A DNA stretch of 64,000 nt from Strigamia acuminata (lineage: Eukaryota > Arthropoda > Chilopoda > Geophilomorpha > Linotaeniidae): positions 1,054,001-1,118,000 of the forward strand of contig OX442321.1 of NCBI GenBank assembly GCA_949358305.1. Reading direction: 5' to 3'. Numbering within the stretch: the first letter of the stretch is position 1; each line of letters begins with the position of its first letter. A model generated the notes under the pieces. The model saw only the letters and a program-made list of their open reading frames with translations, was not told the origin of the DNA and searched no databases. This document shows, piece after piece, positions 1 through 13,600 of this stretch. A program made the translations under genes and the position numbers.

Positions 1-70
1 GTAGCCTGTCCCTGTGGCTCGACCAATCCAGATTTCCCGGTACTAAATTTGTAACCAATCCAACCTCGAT
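1..70 (-). repeat. Partial copy of GCTGGACTGG-terminus short repeat
   Basis: The reverse complement of the first ~55 bases matches the left half of the short repeat seen complete at 51858-52005, including the 'tagtaccgggaaat' and 'gccacagggacaggcta' blocks. The terminus is degenerate (aaccaatccaac) and the rest lies outside the window. Confidence 0.6.
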
Positions 71-1345
71 AAAAACCTCTAATTTCAAATACATGTTGAA
101 ATGACAAATACAATGTTAGTTTCATCCCAAAGGCCTTTCAATCGTTGTAGGTCATATTCAGTGGTTACTGGTTTCATTAAATCAGCAAACTTAAATTCGT
201 CACACTTTCATAGCCAATTCTCCACATCTGCCGATAGGTGGGCAAGAATAGTTTGAGAAACCATTCCTGTTTAGACAGTCGTTGACCACGGCTGTTCTTG
301 AATATAATCTCTTATGTACACATTTGCCAAAGATATTTTCTGACGTGTTAGCTAACATCATGACCTAGAGCCATGTACACAAACTTGCATATTCCACACA
401 TGCAGGTCAAAAATGACCTGCCACAGCTGTGACCCAAAAGCAATGTCCAAAAGTATCCACAACTGAATTCTGATGAAACAGCAAATTCCCAAAAAATAAA
501 TACGAAATAAATTCCACCAATAACACGTGTGAACAAGCACAAAAGCTGCAAATTCTGCCAATTCTTTTGTCAAATTCCAATTCACACGCCACACAAATGC
601 AATAAAGATGGACACACAAACGAGATTCGAGTCAATTTTATCCACATTTGCAAACCCAATTTGCACATGAATAACATCCAACTTTAACCAACACCTGTTT
701 CCTTTCCAATTTTTCTCAAATCATACTTTTGAATTTTGATATTACTACATCCCACCAACATTACCACTCACCTTCAAGAAAAAAAATGGAAAAGAAAAAC
801 ACCCTCAACACCCCAAGCATGACAAAATGTGAAATTTAGCATGTCCTCTTTCCAATTTTCCATTGTACATCTTTTTTCTCCCTCCTTTGTATGTGCATCA
901 ATGCTTTTGTGAGCATGCACCTGAGTGAACAGAACAGTTGATGCCATTACCTTTTTTCCTATCTCAAGTTTGCCCTGCCAAATTCTGGGAGGAAAAAGGG
1001 TGACATTTGGAAATCTGTGCATGCATTAATGAGTAGCTTTTATGGAGTGTGTGCTTCCCTATCTCTCACTGCCAAAGGCTCAGCCAAAACTGCTCAACCT
1101 AAGAGATTAAGCCAGTGTATTAGCTCTAGACTAATTGAATGGATATTCTTTCCTTTTTTCCTTTCTTTTTTTTTAAATTCTTCATTCAGCTCGTCCTAAA
1201 AAATGAGCATTAAGATTAGATTTGAAGGGAAATTTATTTGCAGTTTTAATGAATTTAAAGTGCTTCATCAGAAATCGGTTAAAATTTATGAATTTTGCAT
1301 TTTTCGCCGTTAATAACACAAAGTTTGTTTAAATACTTTCCTTAG
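71..1345. other. No gene recognised; probably upstream intron of the testican-like gene
   Basis: AT-rich sequence with only short unsupported ORFs. I looked for earlier testican exons (Kazal or calcium-binding EC domain) and saw none, so the earlier exons probably lie left of the window. Confidence 0.4.
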
Positions 1346-1665
1346 ATACTTACATACCTTCTTGCGATGAACATGGGTATTATCAAGCCACTCAATGTAG
1401 TCACACAACGGTCGAATTGTGCTGGTGCGTGGACAAACATGGCGTCGAGTACGCGAATACGCGGATGAAGGGAAAACCTGATTGCGGTAGTTATAAAACA
1501 TGAATTTTTGTTTTGTTTGGATTAATTAATAACTTGGGTTAATTTTACTTGATGATTGCAGATTCCATCGTGGGTAATAATTCCTCCGAAGACTCCGAAG
1601 ACGAGGACAGCAGCGATGATGAAAGCTTGGTGGAAGGATCTGCCGACCAACCACTTGATATCTGA
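1346..1665 (+). CDS. SPOCK: Testican/SPOCK-like proteoglycan, last two exons (partial)
   Basis: Two plus-strand exons, 1346-1486 and 1562-1665, join in phase (TGC G|AT). The first encodes a thyroglobulin type-1 domain: a CDEHGYYQATQC start, the hallmark CWCVDKHG core, then NTRMKGKPDC. The second encodes a short, strongly acidic Ser/Asp/Glu tail ending at TGA. A thyroglobulin domain followed by an acidic C-terminal tail is the layout of testicans (SPOCK; carrier of wingless in flies), secreted matrix proteoglycans. The exons have good splice sites (ccttag|, |gtagtt, attgcag|). Other secreted thyroglobulin-domain proteins such as SMOC-type are possible; the N-terminal exons are not in the window. 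A minus-strand hydrophobic ORF over the second exon is a shadow. Confidence 0.72.
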
Positions 1666-3637
<1,972 letters not shown>

Positions 3638-4375
3638 ACGCACAAAACAAAAAAAAAACACGAGAGAAACATTGTATTAACCTGAAATAATTGATCTTTA
3701 ATTCAGTCCGCATTAAATAAATTTTTTTCCATTTTTCATTTTTCAATTTGTAATTAATGGTTAAGTTAATGAAGATTATCTGAACATAGTTCATACACAA
3801 AGTTATTAATATTATTATTTTAAAATGATTATTTTGAGAGGAATGTGTCTTGTGCTCCTTGAAAATCAAATGTTACAACACCTAAAATAGAATCAAAAGC
3901 TTTCGATACATTGTTAGAGAAATACACATCGATTAACGAATACAGTTTCAATTTGATTGGTTCCTCAGCCATTTTGACATAAATCACTGCTTGCAGCATG
4001 CAAATTGATAAGCTAACGATACAACGAGCTGAATCCAGAATAAATTAATCTAAAAACAACAACAAACGACCGCGTGTGACACTAAAACGTTACGTAAACA
4101 CTGGAACGTGACAAAATGGCACAAAAATAAAAATAAATATCAAACGTGGAAATAAATATTTGATCGTCTATACAATTATTTACACCTTTTTCTAGTAGAT
4201 AAAATTTATACGTGGCCAGAAACGCAATAAAAAGTGAGAAAAGAATCGAAAACAAAGAAAAAAAGTTCATTTTTCTAAAATATCTATAGAATAAATGCGG
4301 AGAAATGGTTCGTTTAGTTGTGGTTAATAAACAGAATGACCAGAAGTGAGTTAACGGTGACGATTCGCGTTCGTT
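3638..4375. other. Intergenic region between convergent PCNA and CDS genes
   Basis: AT-rich. An ATTAAATAAA near 3711 could be the PCNA polyadenylation signal. No further gene is supported. Confidence 0.4.
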
Positions 4376-7300
4376 TCACAGCTTGAGGATCCCTCGCGCA
4401 ATCAGATTCTCTCGAAGCATGTTGAACACGTTGAGTTGTTGGTCGAGCGGCAAACTGTACACCTGCTGGATCAGTTTCTGCGGACTGGCGCACCTGCAAT
4501 CTCGACATTAACATTAATTCAATCAAATTCCATCGACTCGCTTACCGAATGAAACTCGAAATGTAAACATTCACGAACGTCGCCATCAGGTATTGGCAAT
4601 CGAACCGATCGACGATGCCGCCGTGTCCTGGAATGATGTCGCCGAAATCCTACCGATAAAAATTCATCCATTAATTATAAGTATTCGAGGAAATTCAATT
4701 TGTTTTCTTCTTCTAAAATGCCTTGATTTTAAAGGCGCGTTTGAAACCGCTCGCGAAAAAGCCACCGAACGGTCCGATGACGGAACTGAAGACGGACATG
4801 GAAAGAGAGTGAAGCATAAACGGATAGATCACAAAAGTCTTCGATAATCCGAGCTAAAATATAAAAAAAAATGTATTAATTAATTAATTAATTAATTCTT
4901 CTATAAAAAAAATTTTTTTTTTCTAAAAATCAATTTTTTTTTCTAAAAATCAATTTTTTTTTCTAAATATCAATTTTTTTGTCTAAAAATCAATTTTTTT
5001 GTCTACAAATCAATTTTTTTTTCTAAAAATCAATTTTTTTTTCTAAAAATCAATTTTGTTTTCTAAAAATCAATTTTTTTCTTCTAAAAATCAATTTTTT
5101 TCTTCTAAAAATCAATTTTTCTAACCATCGAAAAGAAGGTTTGAAGGAAAATTGGAAGGTTGTATTCGGTCGGTTGGAAAAGCGGTCCCGGTTCACAGTC
5201 CATGGTTAGCCGATCTATGGCTTCGGAGTATTGTATCGGGCAGACGAAATACGGAAATCGACATAAAAACCACGATGCCTAATAAATAAATAAACAAATC
5301 GAGGTTATTTCTGTATTCAGAGACCAGAAATAGATTTTTTAAAGCGTCTAAATCAGCGGTCGGCAACAGGCGGACTGCGGAAAGTCGAAACATGGACCGC
5401 GGTGACGTTTTAGAGAAGTTTTTCCCTCGGTTTCTTTGGTTTTTCGGTGTTTTTTTCCTTGTTTTTCCTGTTTTTTTTCCCTGTTTTTTAGGTTTTATTG
5501 GTATTTTTAGGGTTTTGTGTGTTTATTGGAAGGTTTATTTGGTTTTTAAGAGTTTTTTCCGTTTTTAAGTGTTTTTTTTTCTGGAGCTCGATAAAAATTT
5601 TCAATAGTATCCGGACCGCACTTAAAATTACTTGCCGACCCCTGGTCTAAATGGTGTGAAAATTGTGAATATTTACAATCAATCCAAATATAACGGTGAA
5701 TATTCCTCCTCCGATAAATCCTTCCCACGTCTTTTTAGGCGATAATTTTATCAGGGGTGTTTTACCGAAGAAAAATCCACACATATAAGCCATAACATCG
5801 TTGCACACAATCATGGATACGGGAACAATAAACCTGTGGATTGGTTGGTTCATTAAATTGGATTTGTTTGTATTATTAATGTAACTCACCAGACTAATCC
5901 TTCAAACATGTTTTGTATGAGGAGATACGATTGGCTCACAATAATCAAAAGTGTCACATGAGTCCAAGCAAACTTTGAAATGGATGGAAATAAAAATAGA
6001 AATAAAAAATGGATGTCTGTATTTTTTTGATTATTATTGTGATTATTTTTTTTTTTTTTACCAAAGAAAATTGTTTCAAGTAATATTTCTTGACGAGGCT
6101 TAAAACAAACCAGACGAAGCCAATTATATACATACAAAAGGAGATGAACCGATGATAGGTTACCAAGGGAATAAGGAAGTCCTGGAAATTCAAAAGAGAT
6201 TTATAAGAATTGGAAAAATTCAACAAAATTCATAAGTAAATTGAAATAATTGAAATAAATTGAAATAAATTGAAATAAATTGAAAATAAATTGAAAATAA
6301 ATTGAAATGAATTCAAAAGAAATTTAAACAATTCTAAAAATTAAGAAAAATTAAGAAAATTTTTAAAATTTTAATAAAAACGAAAAAAATTCAATGAAAA
6401 TTGAAATAAATTTAATAAAAACTGAGAAATATTCAATAAAAACTGAAAAAATTCAATTAAAAACTGAATAAATTCAACAAAAATTGAAAAAATTCAATAA
6501 AAACTGAACAAATTCGAAAAAATTCAAAAATATACAAAAACAAAATTTTAAAAAATATTAAAAAACACAATAAAAAAAAAATTACAATAAAATCAAAAAT
6601 AATTCCCAAAAACTCAAATACCCACCGTCTTGTGGAAGAGGACACCAAAGTAGTCCACCATACTTTCTCCATAAAAGAAATAATTGGATGTGAGCAGAAA
6701 ATACCACGATAAAGACCGAAACCAGGGTAAACCGTGGATTTTATAAACTGCATATCCAATATTAATAATCTCCGAAAAACATTTCACCTGAACCAAAAGT
6801 GCCTAAAAAAAAAAAAAAACCAAAATCAAATCAAAAAACAAAACCAAAAAATCGCAAAACAAAACTGAACTGTGAACATGAGAGCCAAAGGTCCGCACCA
6901 AATGATGACACCGAATATAAGTATCATAATCCAAGTAAAAATTCCACGAATAATCCAATTCTTCCATCTAAAACGCAAAAAAACGTCCAAAACGTCCACA
7001 AAATTAAACTTTATTCACATCTAATCAATATCTACCGTTGAGAAAATCCAGCCAACGCTTGGTCTAAAACTTCGGCCGTTTTATCGGTTCCTTGAGGAAT
7101 TTGTTGAGACATTTCCTCAATAAATTTATCCTCGGGAAGCTTGTCATCCTCCGAGTCCACGGCGCCATCCCCTCGGTTCGCTTCCTCTTTATCTTCACGT
7201 TCGCTTCGATCTTCCGGAATATCCGACAGCTATTTTGACACAAAAAAACAACAATTTACATCAATTTACACCAATTTACACGGATTTGACGCAAATTTCT

Positions 7301-7529
7301 TCATTTTTCGCATTTTCTACGTCGGGAAATGTCTTTTTTTGTGCTTTTGCGGGGTTCGTTTCGGCGGAAAGCAGAAACAAACCTTTTTTCTTCGATTTTG
7401 ATCGGTTTTTTTATATTTTATTTTTTTGTTTTTCATTTTTGTTTTTTAACGGAAATGTTTTTTCACCTGTTCGTTACTACGTTCGTTTCCTCGGTCGCCT
7501 TCGGGGTGTCTCCTCCGTACGTCGGTCAT
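4376..7529 (-). CDS. CDS2: Phosphatidate cytidylyltransferase (CDP-diacylglycerol synthase)
   Basis: Eleven exons (7467-7529, 7036-7229, 6871-6967, 6626-6802, 6062-6181, 5890-5972, 5677-5833, 5126-5278, 4722-4853, 4546-4649, 4376-4493) sum to 1398 nt, 465 residues, close to animal CDS1/CDS2. The enzyme makes CDP-diacylglycerol from CTP and phosphatidate in the ER membrane, the branch point to phosphatidylinositol and cardiolipin. Visible landmarks are the MTDVRRR start, an acidic cytosolic N-tail, WKNW before the first membrane helix, the [12 protein letters not shown] loop, and the family signature GFKRAFKIK followed by [17 protein letters not shown]. The small first exon is chosen because it joins in phase 0 and gives a family-like N-terminus. 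One intron (4650-4721) starts with GC rather than GT and splits the signature. The exon ending at 6871 uses a weak gttcag donor. Orthology to CDS1 versus CDS2 is not resolved. Confidence 0.94.
4905..5120. repeat. 20-bp minisatellite in a CDS intron
   Basis: About ten near-exact copies of a 20-bp unit (ttctaaaaatcaattttttt) with a few substitutions (gtct, acaaat). The last copies lengthen by one base. It sits in the intron between the exons ending at 5126 and starting at 4853. Confidence 0.9.
6236..6600. repeat. AT-rich degenerate minisatellite in a CDS intron
   Basis: Short head-to-tail units such as ttgaaataaa, then ttcaataaaaactgaaaaaa, fill most of this intron. Units vary more than in the neighbouring minisatellite. 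Confidence 0.7.
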
Positions 7530-7719
7530 TTGTAGGTGGGGTTATATTGTTAAATATGGTTTCTATCTGTTTTTATATGCACCTACGATGCGAGTACATA
7601 CATACATGCAATTGGTCGTGTTGCCCCGTTGCCCGATCGATCAAATGTTGTGTTTTCGATGGTGTCGTCATTCGTAATGGGTGGAATGACATCATAAACG
7701 GAAGTTCTTTAAAATGTCA

Positions 7720-8150
7720 CTCGTTTTTATATTTCTATGTTGTTTTTATTGGTTATTTAACATTTAACATTTATGCTTTTACATCAAATTTGTGATTCGA
7801 CGGGCAGATTTTGTGAAATCCGATCTTTTTCGTTTCATACAATTCTTTCTGTTTCTTCTTTTCGATAAGCCGCAGTAAACCAATCAGCAAACCAGCTTCG
7901 ACCGCGGCAAATGTGATTTTTTTTTTATCGTATTTGATTGAAATTTAAAGAATTTCCTTTTCAACAGACAAAAAAAATAAATAAACTTAAACAAAATTAA
8001 TAATTTCAATGGCGCCTTGAGTCCAACTACCGTAGCTCAAAGGTGACAGCTCGCTTTCGTTCAACGTATTTACGCATGATCACAGATTAGAGGAATATTC
8101 CTCTGAAACTGGCGTAACGGACACTGATTTTCTCTATCAAAACAAAATTG
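7720..8150 (-). pseudogene. Broken copy of the last exon and 3' flank of the gene at 32741-33357
   Basis: This stretch is a diverged direct duplicate of 32460-32960: shared blocks include tgttgtttttattggttat, gggcagattttgtgaaatcc and the coding block ccttgagtccaactaccgta. The copy has an inserted segment near 7880, lacks about 60 nt of the flank, and its coding part is scrambled after about 8075 (Val-Thr-Pro-like residues survive only near 8130). It cannot encode the parent exon. Confidence 0.8.
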
Positions 8151-9384
8151 GGCGAAGAATAAACAAAAAAGCATATTCAAAAATCCAAATACATTTATTC
8201 ATTTATTTATCTGAATTTCACGTCGAAATACCCTCAAAATCTGAATTTATCGCAACCGTGAAATGAATGAAAATTGTTAGCAAAATTGTTCAATTTTCTG
8301 AAGAATTTTGGAAGAGTAGTTTTTAAGAATAAAAATGTATAAAGTCCAGCCAGACATAAATTAATATAATGATTTTCTATAAAGAAAGACCATTTTAAAT
8401 TGTTATTTCATGATATTTCAAAAGAAGTTGCACAAAAGATAAACAAATACTGAACAATACGTGCGTCCAATATGGTGGTCTATACGTCAATGGTTGAAGT
8501 GTTTATCTTTGGCTGGCGGACATAACATCAGTTTTAGAATTACTGAGCTAAAAGATAAGTATATTAAGTATATTATTTGTACATTAAATAATGCATTTCA
8601 TAACACAATTGAGAAAATGCATTTTAAAAATGCATTCGTTATAAGTTTTACAAAATGTATAAAGAAAAAAATTATCCCAAACCATCTTTAAGGAGTTCCT
8701 ATTATGCATGCACAAGTTAGATGGGCAGCCACTTTTGAAATTACCCAAAAAAAAATACCAATGCGCATCTGGTTGTCAAATTAACGCATTCATTCATAAG
8801 TGACCTATTGAAAAGAAAAAGTAACTTCTCCTTTCCTCTTACAAATTCATTTTCTACATGTGAAAGTTAAGTGTACAGTTGAAAGCCGACAAGTATCCGA
8901 CAGAACCTTTGCATTATGAAATATAAAATTTGATATATAAATTACCCATCCAAAAAAAAGTATAAATTCGATCTCCAATTTCATTTTCAACCTTTAGAAG
9001 GTTAATTATGATTTGGGTGAAACCCTCTTGAAAACTGCTTTCTTCCAAACCATAATTCCACAGCAAACAAGTGTGAATGTCTTAATTTTGTAGAACACCG
9101 CATGTAATGGGTGCTTGTATCTGGAGTCCTGATATTAGAGGAGGAAAAAACATTAGATGAAAATCTTGTGTTTTTTTTTAACTACTGATATTGTCTCAAT
9201 TGTCCAAATAAACTTGACATGTGGTTACAACCACTCCTTCGAATTTTCTCGTACACTCTTCCTTTTTAAACTTTCATTTCCACAGCATGCATCCGTAAAG
9301 ACCACTTCAACATAGTAACAACAAAGAAAAAAAACATAGTGGTTCCCGTATCAGGCTCATGCCCAAGACCCACCGATAATTTCA
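8151..9384. other. No gene recognised
   Basis: AT-rich sequence with short ORFs lacking splice or codon support. Several ATGCAT-containing blocks occur at 8590-8640. Confidence 0.35.
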
Positions 9385-9540
9385 CCTGCCTTGGCCTAAA
9401 AAAAATTTGGAAATAAATTAAAAGTAAAATTATTTGTTGAAAAATACTTACCAATATAATAGTATCCCCACAATCTGGGCATCTGGTGTACAGTGTGTGT
9501 ACATATATACCCGCCCGGTAGCAAACGTTTCAGTGACATC
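9385..9540 (-). other. Possible zinc-ribbon gene fragment (weak)
   Basis: On the minus strand a segment reading CPDCGDTIIL ends at a GTAAGT donor near 9450. A TTTTAG acceptor near 9396 leads into a further 13 codons to a TGA. The single CxxC pair and two splice sites are suggestive only; I do not recognise a family and the upstream part dissolves into repeats. Confidence 0.2.
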
Positions 9541-9544
9541 CGAT

Positions 9545-9710
9545 GAACGTGCGGTTAACGTGCGCCCGTTCAAGTATCACCCGTTTAAGTGTCGCCCCGT
9601 TTAACTGTAGCCCCGGTTAACTGTCGCCCCGGTTAAGTGTCGTCCGTTTAAGTGGACGCGTTTAACTGACGCCCGTTTAACTGGTACCCGTTCAAAAGTC
9701 GCCGGACGGT
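9545..9710. repeat. Degenerate 15-bp GC-rich tandem repeat
   Basis: About ten units resembling GTCGCCCGTTTAACT, with variants in every copy (GTTCAAGT, GGTTAACT, GGACGCG). It is a GC-rich island in AT-rich surroundings. Confidence 0.8.
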
Positions 9711-10266
9711 AATAAATCCAAGAATTGTCGGCAGAATATTGTGATTGCACCCTGAACATCTACAATGAAAATTAATTATATATAATATACCGTAATATAA
9801 TAATTATTCCCAATTTTAATTATTACTTAACAAGGTTGTTGGGCCCAAATGTTCTCATAGTGAACACTTGTAGCATCAAATCCATATAATTCTGCATGAT
9901 TAACAAATGGTTGAGTGGCAACCTGATCGATAATAAAACGATTTGTTTTGAATATTCATTCCATAATTCTTCTGGATCAATCCATTCCTCGTGTTCAACG
10001 GCAAGAAGTTCCAGATTGTTTTCCAGCATCTCCATCCGCCGGATCATCCACTGCACTCGAAGATCCCTTAATGTTTCCTGTATTCTAATTTGAGCAGTAG
10101 GTATTTCATCCATTTCCGGAATGCCTGTTAATTTTTAATTTTAAAGTTTAAAATTTTAAAATGAAAAAAACGTTAAATTACCTTGGGTTCGTTGAAAAAT
10201 CCAGAAGTGAAATCTATAGGGATTTACTCGCATGTATCCATAAATGGCAAAATTAAAGTTTGCGCC

Positions 10267-10271
10267 GTCTG
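10267..10271. repeat. Target-site duplication, left copy
   Basis: GTCTG here and at 15104-15108 flank the first gypsy element exactly, the 5-bp size common for Ty3/gypsy integrases. Confidence 0.85.
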
Positions 10272-10448
10272 TGGAGTGTTTGACTCCATTGGTCAATCGA
10301 CCATTTTGTCCTGTATGACGCGCTGTTCGCAGCGCCACCTATTTTAACCTTTTGAATTAAAATAACTTATGTAAATTCGTAACCCAAGATGGTCGTTCCT
10401 TCGCGTACTCATGCACAATCTACTTCAATCAACTTCGAGAACACAATA
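10272..10448 (+). repeat. 5' LTR of the first gypsy element
   Basis: 177 bp, matching 14927-15103 except for about two substitutions (cctgtatg/catgtatg and ttcgcagc/ttcacagc). Confidence 0.93.
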
Positions 10449-10639
10449 TTGGCGACGAGGAAGTGATAATCTTCAACAATCCACGGTATCAAATGAAAAA
10501 TTGTGAACTTTTCGAACTTTTGTGAACTTTTTGCTGACTTTTCGGACCGCCGCTGACCACGCGTCGTCACGTTAGGCCTAGTTGCTAGTCCCCGATCTCT
10601 TCGTGTTTGTGCTTACTTTTAGCGACTTTTGTTATCAAA

Positions 10640-13600
10640 ATGTCGTCGCTCAAAGGCTCGCCAAAAGAATATGACCCGGCGGACGACTGGGAATTGTATT
10701 GCTTGAGAATGACTAGCATTTTCAAATGCAACAAAATCGTCGACGATGAAGAGCAGGTGCATACGCTTTTAGCCTATGTCGGTATGCCCACCTTCAAGCA
10801 GATGGTCGCGCTCGCAGAACCGAAGAAGCCAGCCGAATTGAAGTATGCAGAGTTGGTCGCTTTGATGCAAAAGACGTCGCGCCCGAAGCTGCTCGTGCTC
10901 GCCGAGATTCGACGTTTTCATCACCGCGATCGAGCTCAAGGAGAAACGGTGCTGGAATACGCGATTGCTCTTCAAGAATTGGCGCAAAATTGCAAATTCG
11001 CCAACAAATCCGACGAATTGCGTAATCGCTTTCTTTGCGGCTTGAAAAATGAGCAAATCCAGCAAGCGTTGACGTTAAAAGAAAATCTGACCTTCGATGC
11101 AGCCGTTGAGTTCGCAGCATCAGCTGAAGTTAATTGTAAAGAGTTTTCTGAAATTGCAGCCAAACCAGCGTCCGCCATTACAGTCCACAAGATGAACGAA
11201 TCGAAACCACGTTACGATGGGAGGAGAAGAGGTGGAAAACAACACACGAAAGGCACCAATGTGTTCCCCAACCAGCAGCAGCCATCCAACAAGAAAGGAA
11301 ATGTGCATGCGTGTTCGGCGTGTGGTAAAAATAGCCATTCTCGAGATTCGTGTCGCTTTAAGGACGCCAAATGCCACGGTTGTGGCAAGACGGGCCATAT
11401 TCGTCCAGTTTGCCGTGCACCGACGCAGAACCACGCTCCGACTCACTCAGTAGGCGTGTTGGACGATCTGACGTTTTATCCCGTCCAAACTCATCAAACT
11501 CAGGTGGTAAATTCTGTCCATTTGCCACGAGTGCAGCCAGTCTTCGTCACCGTGCGTATCGACGGTGTAGACTTGGAAATGGAGTTGGACACGGGTGCAA
11601 GCGCAACAATAATTAATTTGGACACTTACTTACAATATTTCTCTCGTTTCCCATTACAGACCATTCCGTGCGGCATGACAACGTACACTGGACACAAGAT
11701 TCCGATGGAGGGCATAATTGAAGTGCCAGTCGTCTTCAAGGATCGCAATTTCCTCCTGCCGCTTTGCATCGCACGGGATGGTCCTGTACCGCTGTTGGGA
11801 CGAGGCTGGCTCGCCATGTTTGGTTTGCTGTCAAAAACAGCAGAGGCCGTCGGCGCAACGATAAATAAAGTGGACACGATCGCTCCCGGAGCCGCCGTCC
11901 TCAATGCCGCCACGCAGAGGGAACTGGACGCTGTGCTGACAAGACACGAGAAAGTATTCCGAGACGAAATTGGCTGTCTAAACACGTCGCAGGCCCACAT
12001 CGACATTGATCCTGCCGTGCAGCCTATCTTCTTGAAGGCGTACCCAGTCCCCATCGCCATGAAGTCGCTTGTCGAGGCCGAATTGGAGAGACTCCAGTCG
12101 CTTGGCATAATAACACCGGTCGCGTCATCGCGCTGGGCGACGCCAGTGATGCACGTCAAGAAGTCGGACGGAACGATAAAGTTAGCTGGTTGTTATAACA
12201 GGACAATCAACAAGGCGATTCTGCCAAATTCCTATCCGCTTCCGCTGTTTGCTGACATCACCACTAAGTTGTCCGGGGGGGAAACTTATTCCATTCTGGA
12301 CATGACCTCCGCATACAACCAAATTGAATTAGATCCTGAATCCCAATTATGTTGCACAATTAACACTCACTTAGGTCTTTTCAGGGTCAACCGGCTGTTT
12401 TATGGAATTTCGTCCGCTCCTGCCATTTTCCAGAGGGAGATGGACATTCTCACGGCCAAGATCGAAAGCACGCAACCTTTTATTGACGATTCGGCGCTGA
12501 CCGGCGCAACCAACGCAGTACATTTAAAAAACTTGGACAAGTTTCTGCACACGTTCCTGAAAGCCGGTTTGACCCTGAATCGTAGGAAGTGTCGTTTTCT
12601 CCAGCAGGTCGTACAGTTCCTTGGTTTTAATATTTCGAAGAATGGCATTTCGCCAATTGATTCAAAACTTGCCCCTTTGCGTGACGTAAACCGCCCGACC
12701 GACGTTTTATCGTTGAAGTCTTTTCTCGGGCTGGTCAACTATTATGGTCGTTTTATTCCGAGCCTGTCCACCTTACTTGAGCCGTTGTACCGTTTAACAC
12801 GCGACGAGGTCAAGTGGGAATGGACAGAGCAACATGAATCGACATGGAAGGCAGTTAAAGTGGCAGTTTCAATTGAATCAGAGCTTGCACACTTTGACCA
12901 GGCCAAGAAGTTATATTTAACCGTTGACGCTTCTCCAGTTGGAGTCGGCGCCTTTCTTTCTCACTTAGGTTCCGATGGCGTCCACAAACCGATCGCATTT
13001 GCCAGTTCGTTGTTGTCGGCTGCGCAAAAGAACTACGCGCAAATAGAGCGTGAGGGCTTGGCCATTATTTATGGCATCAGAAAGTTCCACCACTATTTGT
13101 TTGGCCGTAGATTCTATTTGCGCACCGACCACAAGCCCCTTGTCTCAATTTTCGGAGATAAGAAGGGGTGCAACCAGGTTGTGGCAGCGCGGTTACACCG
13201 CTGGGCAGTTTTCCTCTCTGCGTACGATTACGTCATTGAGCACGTGCCCGCTGCGGACAATGCTGTCGCTGATGGCTTGTCCAGGAATCCACAACCAGTT
13301 GTTGATGGCAAGGAGGATTTAGAAATTGGCATTAATTCTATTTTTTCGACTTCAATTTCAGATTTCCCAATGTCCACCGCTTCGTTGACCGCTGCTTATG
13401 CAGCCGACAAAGAACTTCAGTCAGTTCTGCAGCACGTCCGGAATGGATGGGAATCACACTCGACTGACTTGGAATTATTCTTCAAGCAGCGAGAATCGTT
13501 CTCAACTTATCAAAATTTTTTATTTTTATCCGATAGGTTGGTCATTCCGTCTTCGGTTCGGCGCTTAATTCTCATCGAACTCCACGCAGGTCATTACGGC

